A stretch of 21,205 nt of DNA from an uncultured Adlercreutzia sp. (GCF_958431955.1 NZ_CAUASN010000042.1:1-21205); one strand, 5' to 3'. Counted from the first letter of the stretch, positions 1 through 6,606 are shown. Notes: generated by a model not told the origin, from the letters alone. Numbers and translations are program-made.

Positions 1-1
1 G

Positions 2-217
2 GGTTGGCGATCGTGCGCCAACGGGGGCGAGCGGGGCCTGACGGCCCGCGAGATCGAGATCTTCGCGTTTCTGGCGCGGGGACGCAACGGGCGCTTCCTC
101 ATGGAGCACTACGTCGTCTCCCGCAACACGGTGAAAAGCCACATCAAGCACATCTACGCCAAGCTGGGCGTCCACTCCCAGCAAGAGCTCATCGACATGG
201 TGGAACACGCCGGGTAG
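2..217 (+). CDS. LuxR-family transcriptional regulator, C-terminal DNA-binding part (5' truncated by window edge)
   Basis: The reading frame is open from base 2 to a TAG at 215-217 and encodes the last 71 residues of a protein. It contains a LuxR/NarL-type helix-turn-helix: a start like 'LTAREIEIFAFLARG', then 'SRNTVKSHIKHIYAKLGV' and 'SQQELIDMVE'. This is the usual end of a GerE-type domain, with the recognition helix around SRNTVKSHIKHIY. The N-terminal sensor part is outside the window, so the input signal is unknown. In Coriobacteriia such domains are often fused to a multi-pass membrane region, as in the regulator at 16874-18574, and the two HTH regions look alike. Whether this one is also membrane-anchored is inference only. 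Confidence 0.9.
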   Translation, partial: GWRSCANGGERGLTAREIEIFAFLARGRNGRFLMEHYVVSRNTVKSHIKHIYAKLGVHSQQELIDMVEHAG

Positions 218-258
218 GCCCGGGCACGGCGCCCGCGCCCGCGGCTAGAAATGCTGCA

Positions 259-275
259 GGGCCCACATTGGGCCC
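259..275 (+). terminator. Possible terminator hairpin after the truncated LuxR gene
   Basis: GGGCCC at 259-264 and GGGCCC at 270-275 form a 6-bp stem with a 5-nt loop, followed by CTCGTTT. The stem is short and the U-tract weak, so this is tentative. Confidence 0.3.
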
Positions 276-336
276 CTCGTTTCCGAGCCGTTTTCTCGGA
301 TTGCCCTTCTCCGACCTTCCCGCTCAGCTCTTGCGC

Positions 337-342
337 TAGAAT
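337..342 (+). promoter_or_regulatory. Candidate -10 element of the phosphate transporter gene
   Basis: TAGAAT lies about 50 nt upstream of the transporter start codon. I see no convincing -35 at 16-18 nt spacing. Confidence 0.25.
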
Positions 343-391
343 AGAAAGCCGTGCGTTTCGTTGGATCGGTTTCATCGAGATAAGGCTCTGC

Positions 392-1438
392 ATGGAATTG
401 ACGCTTTCGATGTTTCTCGCGCAGGCAGGCGACCACCCTGTCCTGCTCGGCATTTTGGTGCTCGTCATCGGCGTGACGATCATCTCGGGGGCCACCGACG
501 CCCCCAACGCCATCGCCTCGGCGGTATCCACCCGCTGCCTTTCCCCTACCGCGGCGCTCATCTTGGCCGCCGTGTTCAACTTCGTGGGGCTCGTGGGTAT
601 GACCTACATCTCCACCGCCGTGGCCCACACCATGTTCAACATGGTGGACTTCTCGGGCAACACCCACCAGGCGCTCCTCGCGCTCATCGCGGCCATGATA
701 GGCTCCATCGGCTGGGGCGTGTTCTGCTGGTTCTGGGGCATTCCCGCAAGTAAGTCCCACTCGCTCATCGCCGGGGTCACGGGAGGCGCCATCGCGCTCA
801 ACGGCCTGGCGGGCGTGGTGCTCTCCGAGTGGATGCTCGTCATCTACGGCATGGTGTTCTCGCTGGTGGGAGGCTTCATCCTCGGCATGACGACCACCAA
901 GATCATCGAGTTCTTCTTCTCCTGCGTCGACCGTCGGCGCGGTGATAAGGTATGCGTGGTGCTGCAGGACATCTGCGCCTGCGCGCTGTCGTTTCTCCAC
1001 GGCGCCCAGGACGGCCAGAAGTTCATGTCCATCGGGCTTTTGGGCATAGCGCTCGCCTTCGGCATGGAGACGAGCGGCGCCACCGACTTCCCCCTGTGGC
1101 TCATGGTCATCTGCTCGCTGGCCATGTCGCTCGGCACCCTGCTCGGCGGCAAGCGCATCATCAAGTCGGTAGCCATGGACATGGTCTCGCTCGAGAAGTA
1201 CCAGGGCGTGGCCGCCTCCGCCTCCACGGTGATCACGCTGTTCGTGGCCTCTATGACCGGCATGCCCGTGTCCACCTCGCACTGCTCCACCGCCTCCATC
1301 ATGGGCGTGGGCGCCTCGAGGAGCTTCCGCCGCGTGAACTGGGGCGTGGCCCGGCGCATGGTGTGGGCCTGGGTGCTCACCTTCCCCTGCTGCGGCTTCA
1401 TCGGCTGGGCCCTCGCCAAGCTGTTCATGATGTTCTAG
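392..1438 (+). CDS. pit: Inorganic phosphate transporter, PiT (PHO4) family
   Basis: This 348-residue integral membrane protein belongs to the PiT family, which imports metal-phosphate using the proton gradient. Two halves carry the internally repeated family signature: 'GATDAPNAIASAVSTR' at about residues 33-48 and 'GMPVSTSHCSTASIMGVG' in the C-terminal half. Between them are hydrophobic segments and a short charged loop (about residues 180-190, 'DRRRGDK'). The frame is open further upstream to an ATG at 251, but that extension is polar and does not resemble the family. The ATG at 392 has AAGG 7-8 nt upstream and places the first membrane helix at the usual distance. The gene appears monocistronic and converges on the TSCPD gene. 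Family members without a large cytoplasmic loop have a similar length. Specificity for phosphate over sulfate is inferred from family membership. Confidence 0.93.
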   Translation: MELTLSMFLAQAGDHPVLLGILVLVIGVTIISGATDAPNAIASAVSTRCLSPTAALILAAVFNFVGLVGMTYISTAVAHTMFNMVDFSGNTHQALLALIAAMIGSIGWGVFCWFWGIPASKSHSLIAGVTGGAIALNGLAGVVLSEWMLVIYGMVFSLVGGFILGMTTTKIIEFFFSCVDRRRGDKVCVVLQDICACALSFLHGAQDGQKFMSIGLLGIALAFGMETSGATDFPLWLMVICSLAMSLGTLLGGKRIIKSVAMDMVSLEKYQGVAASASTVITLFVASMTGMPVSTSHCSTASIMGVGASRSFRRVNWGVARRMVWAWVLTFPCCGFIGWALAKLFMMF

Positions 1439-1496
1439 GCGCGCTCGGTTCCCCGCATCCCCCGACAAAATATCGCGGCACCGACCCACCTCCGAT

Positions 1497-1538
1497 AAAA
1501 AACGCGCGCCCTTCCTGCCCGAAGCGGGAGGGCGCGCG
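1497..1538 (-). terminator. Intrinsic terminator of the amt/P-II/TSCPD gene block
   Basis: A 10-bp GC-rich stem (1503-1512 with 1529-1538) encloses an inner CCCG/CGGG pairing. Read on the minus strand it is followed by six T residues (1497-1502), a classical intrinsic terminator. The plus-strand side lacks a good U-tract. Confidence 0.8.
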
Positions 1539-1587
1539 CCTTCGCAGCGTCGCGCAAGGCCCGGAGCTTGCCCGGGCCCCGAAGCGC

Positions 1588-1836
1588 CTACTGGGCGGCC
1601 TGGGCCTCGCGCAGGGCGCTTACCAGCTGGTCGGCGCAGGAGGTGGAGCGCCGGCCGCAGGTGTTGCCTTCCAGAAGCGCGGCCACGTCGTCCACCTTCA
1701 TACCGGCCACCAGCTTGGAGATGGCCTTCAGGTTGCCGTCGCAGCCGCCGGTGAACTGGACGCTCTCCACGGTGTCGCCGTTCACTTCCACGTCGATCTG
1801 GCGGGAGCACACGCCGCGGGGGGTATAGCTGTGCAT
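1588..1836 (-). CDS. TSCPD domain-containing small protein (TIGR03905-like)
   Basis: This 82-residue protein resembles the stand-alone TSCPD family, related to the C-terminal cysteine-rich domain of B12-dependent ribonucleotide reductases (NrdJ). Visible features are 'GVCSRQIDVEV' near residue 8, 'FTGGCDGN' near residue 28, and 'NTCGRRSTSCADQL' near residue 58. The conserved cysteines are present, but the name-giving TSCPD reads TSCAD here. The start is supported by AAAGGA 8 nt upstream. The gene follows the P-II gene by 42 nt on the same strand and ends just before a strong terminator. The family's role is not established; a redox or metal-binding function is inferred from the cysteines. It may be transcribed separately, because a TACAAT lies in the preceding gap. 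Confidence 0.85.
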   Translation of the reverse strand: MHSYTPRGVCSRQIDVEVNGDTVESVQFTGGCDGNLKAISKLVAGMKVDDVAALLEGNTCGRRSTSCADQLVSALREAQAAQ

Positions 1837-1846
1837 GGGGTTCCTT

Positions 1847-1873
1847 TCTCTCGTCTTCTCGCGAGAGATTGTA
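1847..1873 (-). promoter_or_regulatory. Candidate -10 and hairpin upstream of the TSCPD gene
   Basis: On the minus strand TACAAT (1868-1873) is followed by a 7-bp inverted repeat (1847-1853 with 1862-1868) that abuts the ribosome binding site. It could be a weak internal promoter or a hairpin that masks the Shine-Dalgarno. No -35 is recognisable. Confidence 0.3.
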
Positions 1874-1878
1874 CCACC

Positions 1879-2217
1879 TTACACCGCCGCCGCCCCGCGC
1901 TCGCCGGTGCGGATGCGCACGACCTCCTCGATAGGCGCCACGAAGATCTTCCCATCGCCCACCTCCCCGGTGCGCGCGGCCGCCACGATGATGTCCACGA
2001 GGGCATCGACCGCCCCGTCATCCACGACGATCTCGAACTTCACCTTCGGCACCATATTCAGCATAACCTCGGTGCCGCGCACGTACTCGCTCCAGCCGTG
2101 CTGGGCGCCGCAGCCGTGCACCTGGGATATGGTCATGCCGCTCACATCCGCCGCGAACAGCGCGTCCTTCAGCGGCTCCATCTTCTCGGGCCGCACAATG
2201 GCCGTCACTCGCTTCAT
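1879..2217 (-). CDS. glnK: P-II family nitrogen regulatory protein (GlnK/GlnB-like)
   Basis: This 112-residue protein has the standard P-II length. It shows the family landmarks: 'MKRVTAIVRP' at the start, T-loop residues 37-55 beginning 'GAQHGWSEYVRG', 'GDGKIFV' near 87-93 and 'RIRTGE' near 101-106, which bind ATP and 2-oxoglutarate. P-II proteins sense energy and carbon/nitrogen status; GlnK types block AmtB at the membrane by inserting the T-loop. The gene lies 49 nt downstream of amt on the same strand, the classic amtB-glnK pairing, and has GGAG about 9 nt before the ATG. Gln39 of the T-loop is kept, but position 51, the tyrosine that is uridylylated or adenylylated in many bacteria, is valine. 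Covalent control at that site is therefore unlikely, leaving effector binding as the probable control. Confidence 0.96.
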   Translation of the reverse strand: MKRVTAIVRPEKMEPLKDALFAADVSGMTISQVHGCGAQHGWSEYVRGTEVMLNMVPKVKFEIVVDDGAVDALVDIIVAAARTGEVGDGKIFVAPIEEVVRIRTGERGAAAV

Positions 2218-2266
2218 AGGTCTCAGCTCCTTACTCGTTGCTTGTTACTTGTCGCACGCTGCGGCG

Positions 2267-3592
2267 CTAGTCCAGGCCCAGATGGGCCGGGTAGGCCGAT
2301 TCTCCGTGGATGGCCACATCGAGACCGGCCGCCTCGTCTTCGGCCGAGACGCGCAGGCTGCCGCCGAAGCAGGCCCGCACGATGAGCCCGAGCGCCACAT
2401 CGGCCGCCACCACGAACACCACCGTCACCACGATGCCGAGCACCTGGGCGCCCAGAAGCGACCAGTCACCCGTGTACAGAAGGCCGCCCGCACCGGTCCA
2501 CGAGAGTTCCGGCACGCAGAAGAGTCCCGTCAGGACGCCGCCGACGATGCCGCCGACGCAGTGGCAGCCGAAGGCGTCGAGAGCGTCATCGTAGCCGATG
2601 CGGCGCTTGGCTTGGGAGATGGCCGCATACACCACCGGGCTCACCACCGCGCCCATGACAAGCGCCGCCCACGGCTCCACGAACCCCGCCGCCGGCGTGA
2701 TGGCCACCAGTCCCGCTACGAGCCCCGTGGCCGCGCCCACGAGCGTGCACTTCCCCACATGCACCCGTTCGGCCATAAGCCACGACAGCACCCCAGCGGC
2801 GCTGGCCGTCACGGTGTTCAGCAGCGCCAGGGCCGCCACCCCGTCGGCGGCGAACTCGCTGCCCGCGTTGAAGCCGAACCACCCGAACCACAGAAGCGCC
2901 GCGCCGAGGGCCACGAAGGGCACGTTGTGGGGCCGGTAGGACAGCACGGCAAAGCCCTTGCGGCGTCCGAGCATAATGCAAAGGACCAGGCCCGTAAGCC
3001 CCGAGGAGATATGCACCACGTCACCCCCGGCGAAGTCGAGGGCGCCGATCATCTCGCCGATGAGCGACCCATCCCCGCCCCACACCATATGGGCGAGCGG
3101 CGCGTATACCACAAGCACCCACACTGCCACGAAAGCGCACACCGCGCCGAACTTCATGCGCCCGGCCACCGCGCCGGTGATAATGGCGCAGGTGATCATC
3201 GCAAAGGCCATCTGGAACACGATGTCTACGATGGCCGGGTAGGCCGCCGCCAGCTCCGGATCATCGGCCAGCGCTCCCTGGCCTGAAAGAATCGCGAAGG
3301 CATCGGGCGTGCCCGTAGCCTCGGCCATCATGTCGTTCACCGCGCTCAAGCAGCCCAGCTGGTCCAGGCCGCCGAAAACGGGGATGGAGCCGTCGCCGCC
3401 GTAGGCGAACGACCAGCCGCACGCCACCCACGCCACCCCCACGATGCCAAGCACCGCGAAGATCATAACCATAGTATTCACCACGTTCTTGCGGCGCGAG
3501 AGCCCTCCATAGAAGAACGCGAGCCCGGGCGTCATGAGCAGCACCAGCATGGTACATACGAGCATGAACGCCGTCGATCCGGTATCAAGCAT
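2267..3592 (-). CDS. amt: Ammonium transporter, Amt/Rh family
   Basis: This 441-residue membrane protein conducts ammonium/ammonia into the cell. The sequence follows the Amt pattern: 'TPGLAFFYGGLSRRKN' in the first helices, 'DFAGGDVVHISSG' with the first pore histidine (H194), 'GFNAGSE' near residue 240, and 'DAFGCHCVGGIVGG' with the second pore histidine (H344). The frame is open 31 codons further upstream, but the ATG at 3592 is preceded by a strong AAGGAGG 8 nt away and directly begins the first helix. The P-II gene follows at 49 nt, so the two are probably co-transcribed and the P-II protein would gate this channel. A GlnR-like repeat array lies about 80-140 nt upstream of the start. The protein has about the length of E. 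coli AmtB and no intracellular sensor domain is fused to it. Confidence 0.97.
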   Translation of the reverse strand: MLDTGSTAFMLVCTMLVLLMTPGLAFFYGGLSRRKNVVNTMVMIFAVLGIVGVAWVACGWSFAYGGDGSIPVFGGLDQLGCLSAVNDMMAEATGTPDAFAILSGQGALADDPELAAAYPAIVDIVFQMAFAMITCAIITGAVAGRMKFGAVCAFVAVWVLVVYAPLAHMVWGGDGSLIGEMIGALDFAGGDVVHISSGLTGLVLCIMLGRRKGFAVLSYRPHNVPFVALGAALLWFGWFGFNAGSEFAADGVAALALLNTVTASAAGVLSWLMAERVHVGKCTLVGAATGLVAGLVAITPAAGFVEPWAALVMGAVVSPVVYAAISQAKRRIGYDDALDAFGCHCVGGIVGGVLTGLFCVPELSWTGAGGLLYTGDWSLLGAQVLGIVVTVVFVVAADVALGLIVRACFGGSLRVSAEDEAAGLDVAIHGESAYPAHLGLD

Positions 3593-3671
3593 GGCAATCA
3601 ACCTCCTTGGGGTATCGGGAACGATCCGATTGTTCCACGCGCTCCGTTTACCAGCGGAGTCATCGATGATT

Positions 3672-3732
3672 GTTAATCCCCTCAAAAAGAAGTGTTAACG
3701 CCTTCGACCACTCCCTGTTACTGGCGGGAAAC
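3672..3732. promoter_or_regulatory. GlnR-like 11-bp-periodic repeat array upstream of amt
   Basis: Three a/b half-site pairs resemble the actinobacterial GlnR pattern GTnAC-n6-GAAAC: GTTAA (3672) with CAAAA (3683), GTTAA (3694) with CGACC (3705), and GTTAC (3717) with GAAAC (3728). The first five elements keep an exact 11-nt period; there is one extra base before the third pair, which matches perfectly. The array lies between amt and the acetyltransferase gene and could serve either. Assignment to GlnR is inference by pattern and location. Confidence 0.5.
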
Positions 3733-3769
3733 ATTTGGTCGCGCGGGCGCCCGTTGGGCTCGAAACGCC

Positions 3770-3775
3770 TACAAT
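3770..3775 (+). promoter_or_regulatory. Candidate -10 element of the GNAT gene
   Basis: TACAAT is placed so that transcription would begin at about 3782, directly at the left end of the inverted repeat. No good -35 is visible at the usual spacing. Confidence 0.35.
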
Positions 3776-3786
3776 AGAGCTGCAAC

Positions 3787-3976
3787 GCAAGTCATTTGGG
3801 ATTTTTGGCCAAAAAGGGCCTCGAGTGCGCTCAAACCGGAAGGAACCCGCCCCGAAACACCCCGAATTTATCCGAAATCCCCTCGATTCGCTCAAATTGG
3901 GGTGCTCGGAGCTTGATTTCGCGGCTCAGACAGCGCACTCGGCATGGTTTTTGACCAAAAATCCCAAACGGCTTGC
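3787..3976. repeat. Long imperfect inverted repeat (hairpin leader or small non-coding element)
   Basis: Bases from 3787 rightward match the reverse complement of bases from 3976 leftward. About 36 of the outermost 46 positions agree, including an identical 14-nt core TTTGGGATTTTTGG and an identical CGAGTGCGCT. Similarity continues inward with one-base gaps, as in CACCCC..AATTT of both arms, to a centre near 3880. Each arm also contains a self-palindrome: TTTTTGGCCAAAAA (3802-3815) and the one-mismatch TTTTTGACCAAAAA (3948-3961). The repeat fills most of the gap between amt and the acetyltransferase and contains no protein gene of its own. It could be a MITE-like insertion, a structured mRNA leader, or a paired operator. 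Confidence 0.7.
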
Positions 3977-4007
3977 ATTAACCGACGTCTACCGGGAAGG
4001 AACCCCC

Positions 4008-4673
4008 ATGAGCGTGTCATTCCGTCAGGTCGAGCGAGACGAAGAGGTCGAGGCGCTGGCTCACATGGCCCACCATATCTGGAACGAGTACTGGCCAGCA
4101 CTCATCGGCCAGGAGCAGACCGACTACATGGTGGAGAAGTTCCAGAGCCTGAACGCCTTCCGCGCCGACATCGCCGACAACGGCTACGAGTACTTCTTCA
4201 TCATGGACCGAGAGAACGCCACCCCGCGCGAGCTCGATCAGGCCGTCCACGGCGCCGACATCCACGACGAGGGCCGGCCGGCGCCGGCCGGCGCCGGCGA
4301 CGCCGTGGAGTCCGACCGCGACGGCGAGCTGGCCCACGATGCCGAGGACTTCGCCCATGAGGCTGCCAAGCCGCGCATCATCGGCTACACGGGCGGGCAT
4401 GTGGAGGCGGACACGAACCGCTTTTTCATCTCGAAGGTGTACCTGTTGAAGGAGCATCGCGGCCGCGGGCTTATCGCCAGCGTCGTGCGCTTCTACGAGC
4501 GGCTGTGCCGCGAGCGCGGGCTGGACGCGATGTACCTGACCGTGAACAAGCACAACGAGATGGCCATCCGCGCCTACAAAAAGCACGGCTTCGAGGTCAT
4601 CGACGCCGTGGAGACCGACATCGGCGAGGGCTTCGTCATGGACGACTACATCATGGAAAAGAAGCTGAAGTAG
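4008..4673 (+). CDS. GNAT family N-acetyltransferase with an acidic insertion
   Basis: This 221-residue protein has the acetyl-CoA-binding fold of GNAT enzymes. The signature 'EHRGRGLIASVVRFYE' (motif A, R/Q-x-x-G-x-G/A type) is followed by 'YLTVNKHNEMAIRAYKKHGF' (motif B), and the N-terminal part begins 'SFRQVERDEE'. Between the strand 'EYFFIMD' (about residue 73) and 'RIIGYTGGHVE' (about residue 124) there is an acidic, Ala/Gly/Asp-rich insertion of about 50 residues that is not part of the ordinary fold. The start at 4008 has GGAAGGAA 7-8 nt upstream. The longer open frame to 3735 runs through the inverted repeat and is not believable as protein. The acceptor substrate (small amine, ribosomal protein or other) cannot be deduced. 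The gene stands alone, with a strong terminator after it. Confidence 0.88.
   Translation: MSVSFRQVERDEEVEALAHMAHHIWNEYWPALIGQEQTDYMVEKFQSLNAFRADIADNGYEYFFIMDRENATPRELDQAVHGADIHDEGRPAPAGAGDAVESDRDGELAHDAEDFAHEAAKPRIIGYTGGHVEADTNRFFISKVYLLKEHRGRGLIASVVRFYERLCRERGLDAMYLTVNKHNEMAIRAYKKHGFEVIDAVETDIGEGFVMDDYIMEKKLK
4272..4298 (+). repeat. GC-only short tandem repeat within the acetyltransferase gene
   Basis: A 10-bp unit (GGCCGGCGCC-like) is repeated about 2.5 times and consists only of G and C. It encodes the Pro/Ala/Gly stretch in the middle of the acidic insertion and is a plausible slippage site. Confidence 0.6.
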
Positions 4674-4729
4674 GGAACGGTCGGGAACGTAGTCTCGATC
4701 CGGGCCGAGAGAGCCCGCAACCGAAAAGC

Positions 4730-4768
4730 AAGCGGCCTGCCAACACGCACAGCGTCGGCAGGCCGCTT
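4730..4768. terminator. Bidirectional terminator between the GNAT gene and the molybdoenzyme operon
   Basis: A perfect 12-bp stem (4730-4741 with 4757-4768, AAGCGGCCTGCC and its complement) has a 15-nt loop. It lies between two convergent genes. On the minus strand the hairpin is followed by GCTTTTCGG. Confidence 0.75.
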
Positions 4769-4789
4769 CAGGTAATCAGCTCGAATGAG

Positions 4790-5881
4790 CTAATCGGCGA
4801 GCGCGGCTTCCTCGGCGAGGTCGGCATCGGCAACAGAGGCCTGGATGGGGGCAGCAGTCCCCTCCCCGGCCGTCGCCGCGGCTCCGGCAGCTCCGATGGC
4901 ATCGCCGGCCGCAGGCGCCTCGCTACCCGCCTTGACGCCTAAACGCGCCGAGAACGGCAGGGACACCGCGTGGGTGGGGCACGCGTCGACGCAGGCGCGA
5001 CAGCGGGTGCAGTCCACCAGCCCCAGCTCGCCGGCCTCGGGATGGCGCAGGTTGATGCCGAAATCGCATACCTCGGCGCACTTGCTGCAGGCCACACCCT
5101 TGGCCGTCTCCAGGCACACCGCATCGTTGATGCGTGGCCGGAAGGTGCGGTTGCCCCGGGCCACCAGGTTCATGATGGCCGAGATGGGGCAGATGCGCGC
5201 GCACCACTTGCGCAGAAACACGAGCTCCACTGCGAGCAGCACGGGCGCGAGCACGATGGCCACGGTCAAGTCGCCGGCGAAGAACAGGCGCCACACCAGA
5301 AGCACCGTGGCGAAGGTAAGCCCGATGGGGCACACCAGGCAGAAGACGGGAAACCCGAACACCGCCGTGGAGAGCACCGCCCCGCCGAGCACCACATGGC
5401 GCGAGTCCAGTGCGGGCCGCTTGCCGCATGCGCCGCACGAGGCGCAGCCCGCGCCCGCTCCCGGGGACATCCCAGCACCAGCGCCCGCTCCCGGGGCCGT
5501 CCCGGCGCTCGCAGCCGCCAGATCGGCCTCGGCTACGGCGCGCACCTGGGCGGCGCGCTCGTCGGCGATCTGCTTGCGCTTGGCCGGCGTGCGGAAGAAC
5601 CCGCGCAACCGCTCGAGGAGCGGTGCCGGGCACACCCAGGCGCAGAACGCCCGGCCCACCACGAGCACCACCGCCGCCATAACCACAAGCGACAGCACCG
5701 CCCGCGGTATGAGCGTGTGTGACGCCACCATGGAAAGGAGCGCGCCCACCGGGCACAGCAGGGCGATGGAGTCGAAGCCGAAACCGGACAAGGTGCCCAC
5801 GTTGGCCCCGACTACAAGGCCCACGGCCACCACAATCAGAATGGCGCCGGCGGCAATCAGGCGCAGCTTGTCGGATTTCAT
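4790..5881 (-). CDS. NapH/MauN-like polyferredoxin membrane protein
   Basis: This 363-residue membrane iron-sulfur protein probably passes electrons from quinol or a membrane donor to the periplasmic electron chain. Membrane segments occur near residues 8-28, 61-77, 163-185 and 186-225. Cysteine-proline motifs of the NapH family are visible (C80-x3-C84-P, C181-x2-C184-P, C227-x3-C231-P). Two [4Fe-4S] ferredoxin motifs sit in the C-terminal part (C256, C265, C268, C272 and C291, C294, C297, C301). A Gly/Ala-rich linker at about 125-145 leads to an extra CxxCxxC (146-152), and the last 45 residues are an Ala/acidic tail. The ATG overlaps the stop codon of the NapG-like gene (ATGA), indicating translational coupling. 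E. coli NapH is shorter (about 287 aa), so the linker and tail are additions. It is the last gene of the operon. Confidence 0.85.
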   Translation of the reverse strand: MKSDKLRLIAAGAILIVVAVGLVVGANVGTLSGFGFDSIALLCPVGALLSMVASHTLIPRAVLSLVVMAAVVLVVGRAFCAWVCPAPLLERLRGFFRTPAKRKQIADERAAQVRAVAEADLAAASAGTAPGAGAGAGMSPGAGAGCASCGACGKRPALDSRHVVLGGAVLSTAVFGFPVFCLVCPIGLTFATVLLVWRLFFAGDLTVAIVLAPVLLAVELVFLRKWCARICPISAIMNLVARGNRTFRPRINDAVCLETAKGVACSKCAEVCDFGINLRHPEAGELGLVDCTRCRACVDACPTHAVSLPFSARLGVKAGSEAPAAGDAIGAAGAAATAGEGTAAPIQASVADADLAEEAALAD

Positions 5882-6543
5882 CGGGACACCCCTCCTTCCG
5901 CCGCCTCCAGCGGCACCACCACGATGGCGCGCTCCGTGGCGCCTCCGGCAATGGAGCCGGACTCCAGCGATACGCACACGCTCTCGCAGGCGCCACAGCC
6001 GTTGCACTTGTCCTCGATGACCACGGGCCGGGCGTTCTTGCCGTCCTCGGTCATCTCGATGGCCTCGTAGGGGCATGCGTCGAAGCAGAAGCGGCAGCCG
6101 GTGTTGCGGTAGGCCAAGCAGTCGTGGCTGTTGATAACCGCCACGCCCACGATAACCTCCTCGGCCACGGCACCCGGCTCCAGGCTCAAAGCCTCGGTGG
6201 GACAGGTGGCCACGCACAGGGGAACACCCCCGTTCTCCTCGGCGCAGAAATCGCAGTAGTCGTCGGCGAAGCTCAAACGCGGCGTGCGGAAGCCGGCCAG
6301 GCCGTCCTCCAGATGGGCCGGCACGATCACCTGGCGGGGACAGGCCTCGTAGCACTTCTGGCAGCGGACGCAGGCGGCCGCAAGGCGCACCTCGTCCTGG
6401 CCGCCGGGCGGCCGCACGAGCGGGTTGCGGCCCGTAAGGGTCACCCCGCCTGCGGCGATAAGCGTCGCCGTGGCCACCCCGCCCACCAGAAGCGAGCGGC
6501 GCGTGATAACGGGACGACGCGCCTGGGGTTCATCTACGGTCAT
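5878..6543 (-). CDS. NapG/MauM-like ferredoxin, Tat-exported
   Basis: This 221-residue protein is predicted to bind four [4Fe-4S] clusters and act on the outer face of the membrane. A Tat-type signal ('TRRSLLVGG' followed by a hydrophobic stretch) occupies residues 14-36. The cysteine groups are 58/61/64/68, 97/100/110/114, 142/150/153/157 and 180/183/186/190, a NapG arrangement with two longer-spaced clusters. In nap systems NapG works with the membrane protein NapH as a quinol dehydrogenase module, and here a NapH-like gene follows with a 4-nt overlap. The ribosome binding site is GAAAGGAAAGG upstream of the ATG. No napA or napB is present, so the module presumably serves the molybdoenzyme upstream. 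A terminator-like hairpin separates it from the dmsABC-like part. Confidence 0.88.
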   Translation of the reverse strand: MTVDEPQARRPVITRRSLLVGGVATATLIAAGGVTLTGRNPLVRPPGGQDEVRLAAACVRCQKCYEACPRQVIVPAHLEDGLAGFRTPRLSFADDYCDFCAEENGGVPLCVATCPTEALSLEPGAVAEEVIVGVAVINSHDCLAYRNTGCRFCFDACPYEAIEMTEDGKNARPVVIEDKCNGCGACESVCVSLESGSIAGGATERAIVVVPLEAAEGGVSR

Positions 6544-6562
6544 AGTCCCTTTCCTTTCAATG

Positions 6563-6596
6563 AAAAAGTGCCGGGCCCCGCTCGGGACCCGGCACT
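6563..6596 (-). terminator. Intra-operon terminator or attenuator hairpin
   Basis: On the minus strand a 9-bp GC-rich stem (6588-6596 with 6567-6575, with additional inner pairing) is followed at once by a run of five T residues (6563-6567). It lies in the 63-nt gap between the DmsC-like and NapG-like genes, so it probably lowers expression of the latter two genes rather than ending the operon. Confidence 0.65.
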
Positions 6597-6606
6597 GCGG
6601 AAAACC

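Noticed and set aside
245..1810. 521-codon minus-strand frame across the phosphate transporter and TSCPD gene
   Set aside because: Translation is His/Gly/Arg/Glu-rich without motifs and is antisense to a clear transporter gene.
952..3286. Long plus-strand frames (952-2385 and 1835-3286) opposite the nitrogen genes
   Set aside because: The opposite-strand genes are clear Amt and P-II proteins with proper ribosome binding sites; these frames show biased shadow composition.
3735..4007. N-terminal extension of the acetyltransferase
   Set aside because: It runs through the inverted repeat and the GNAT domain starts at 4008 with a ribosome binding site.
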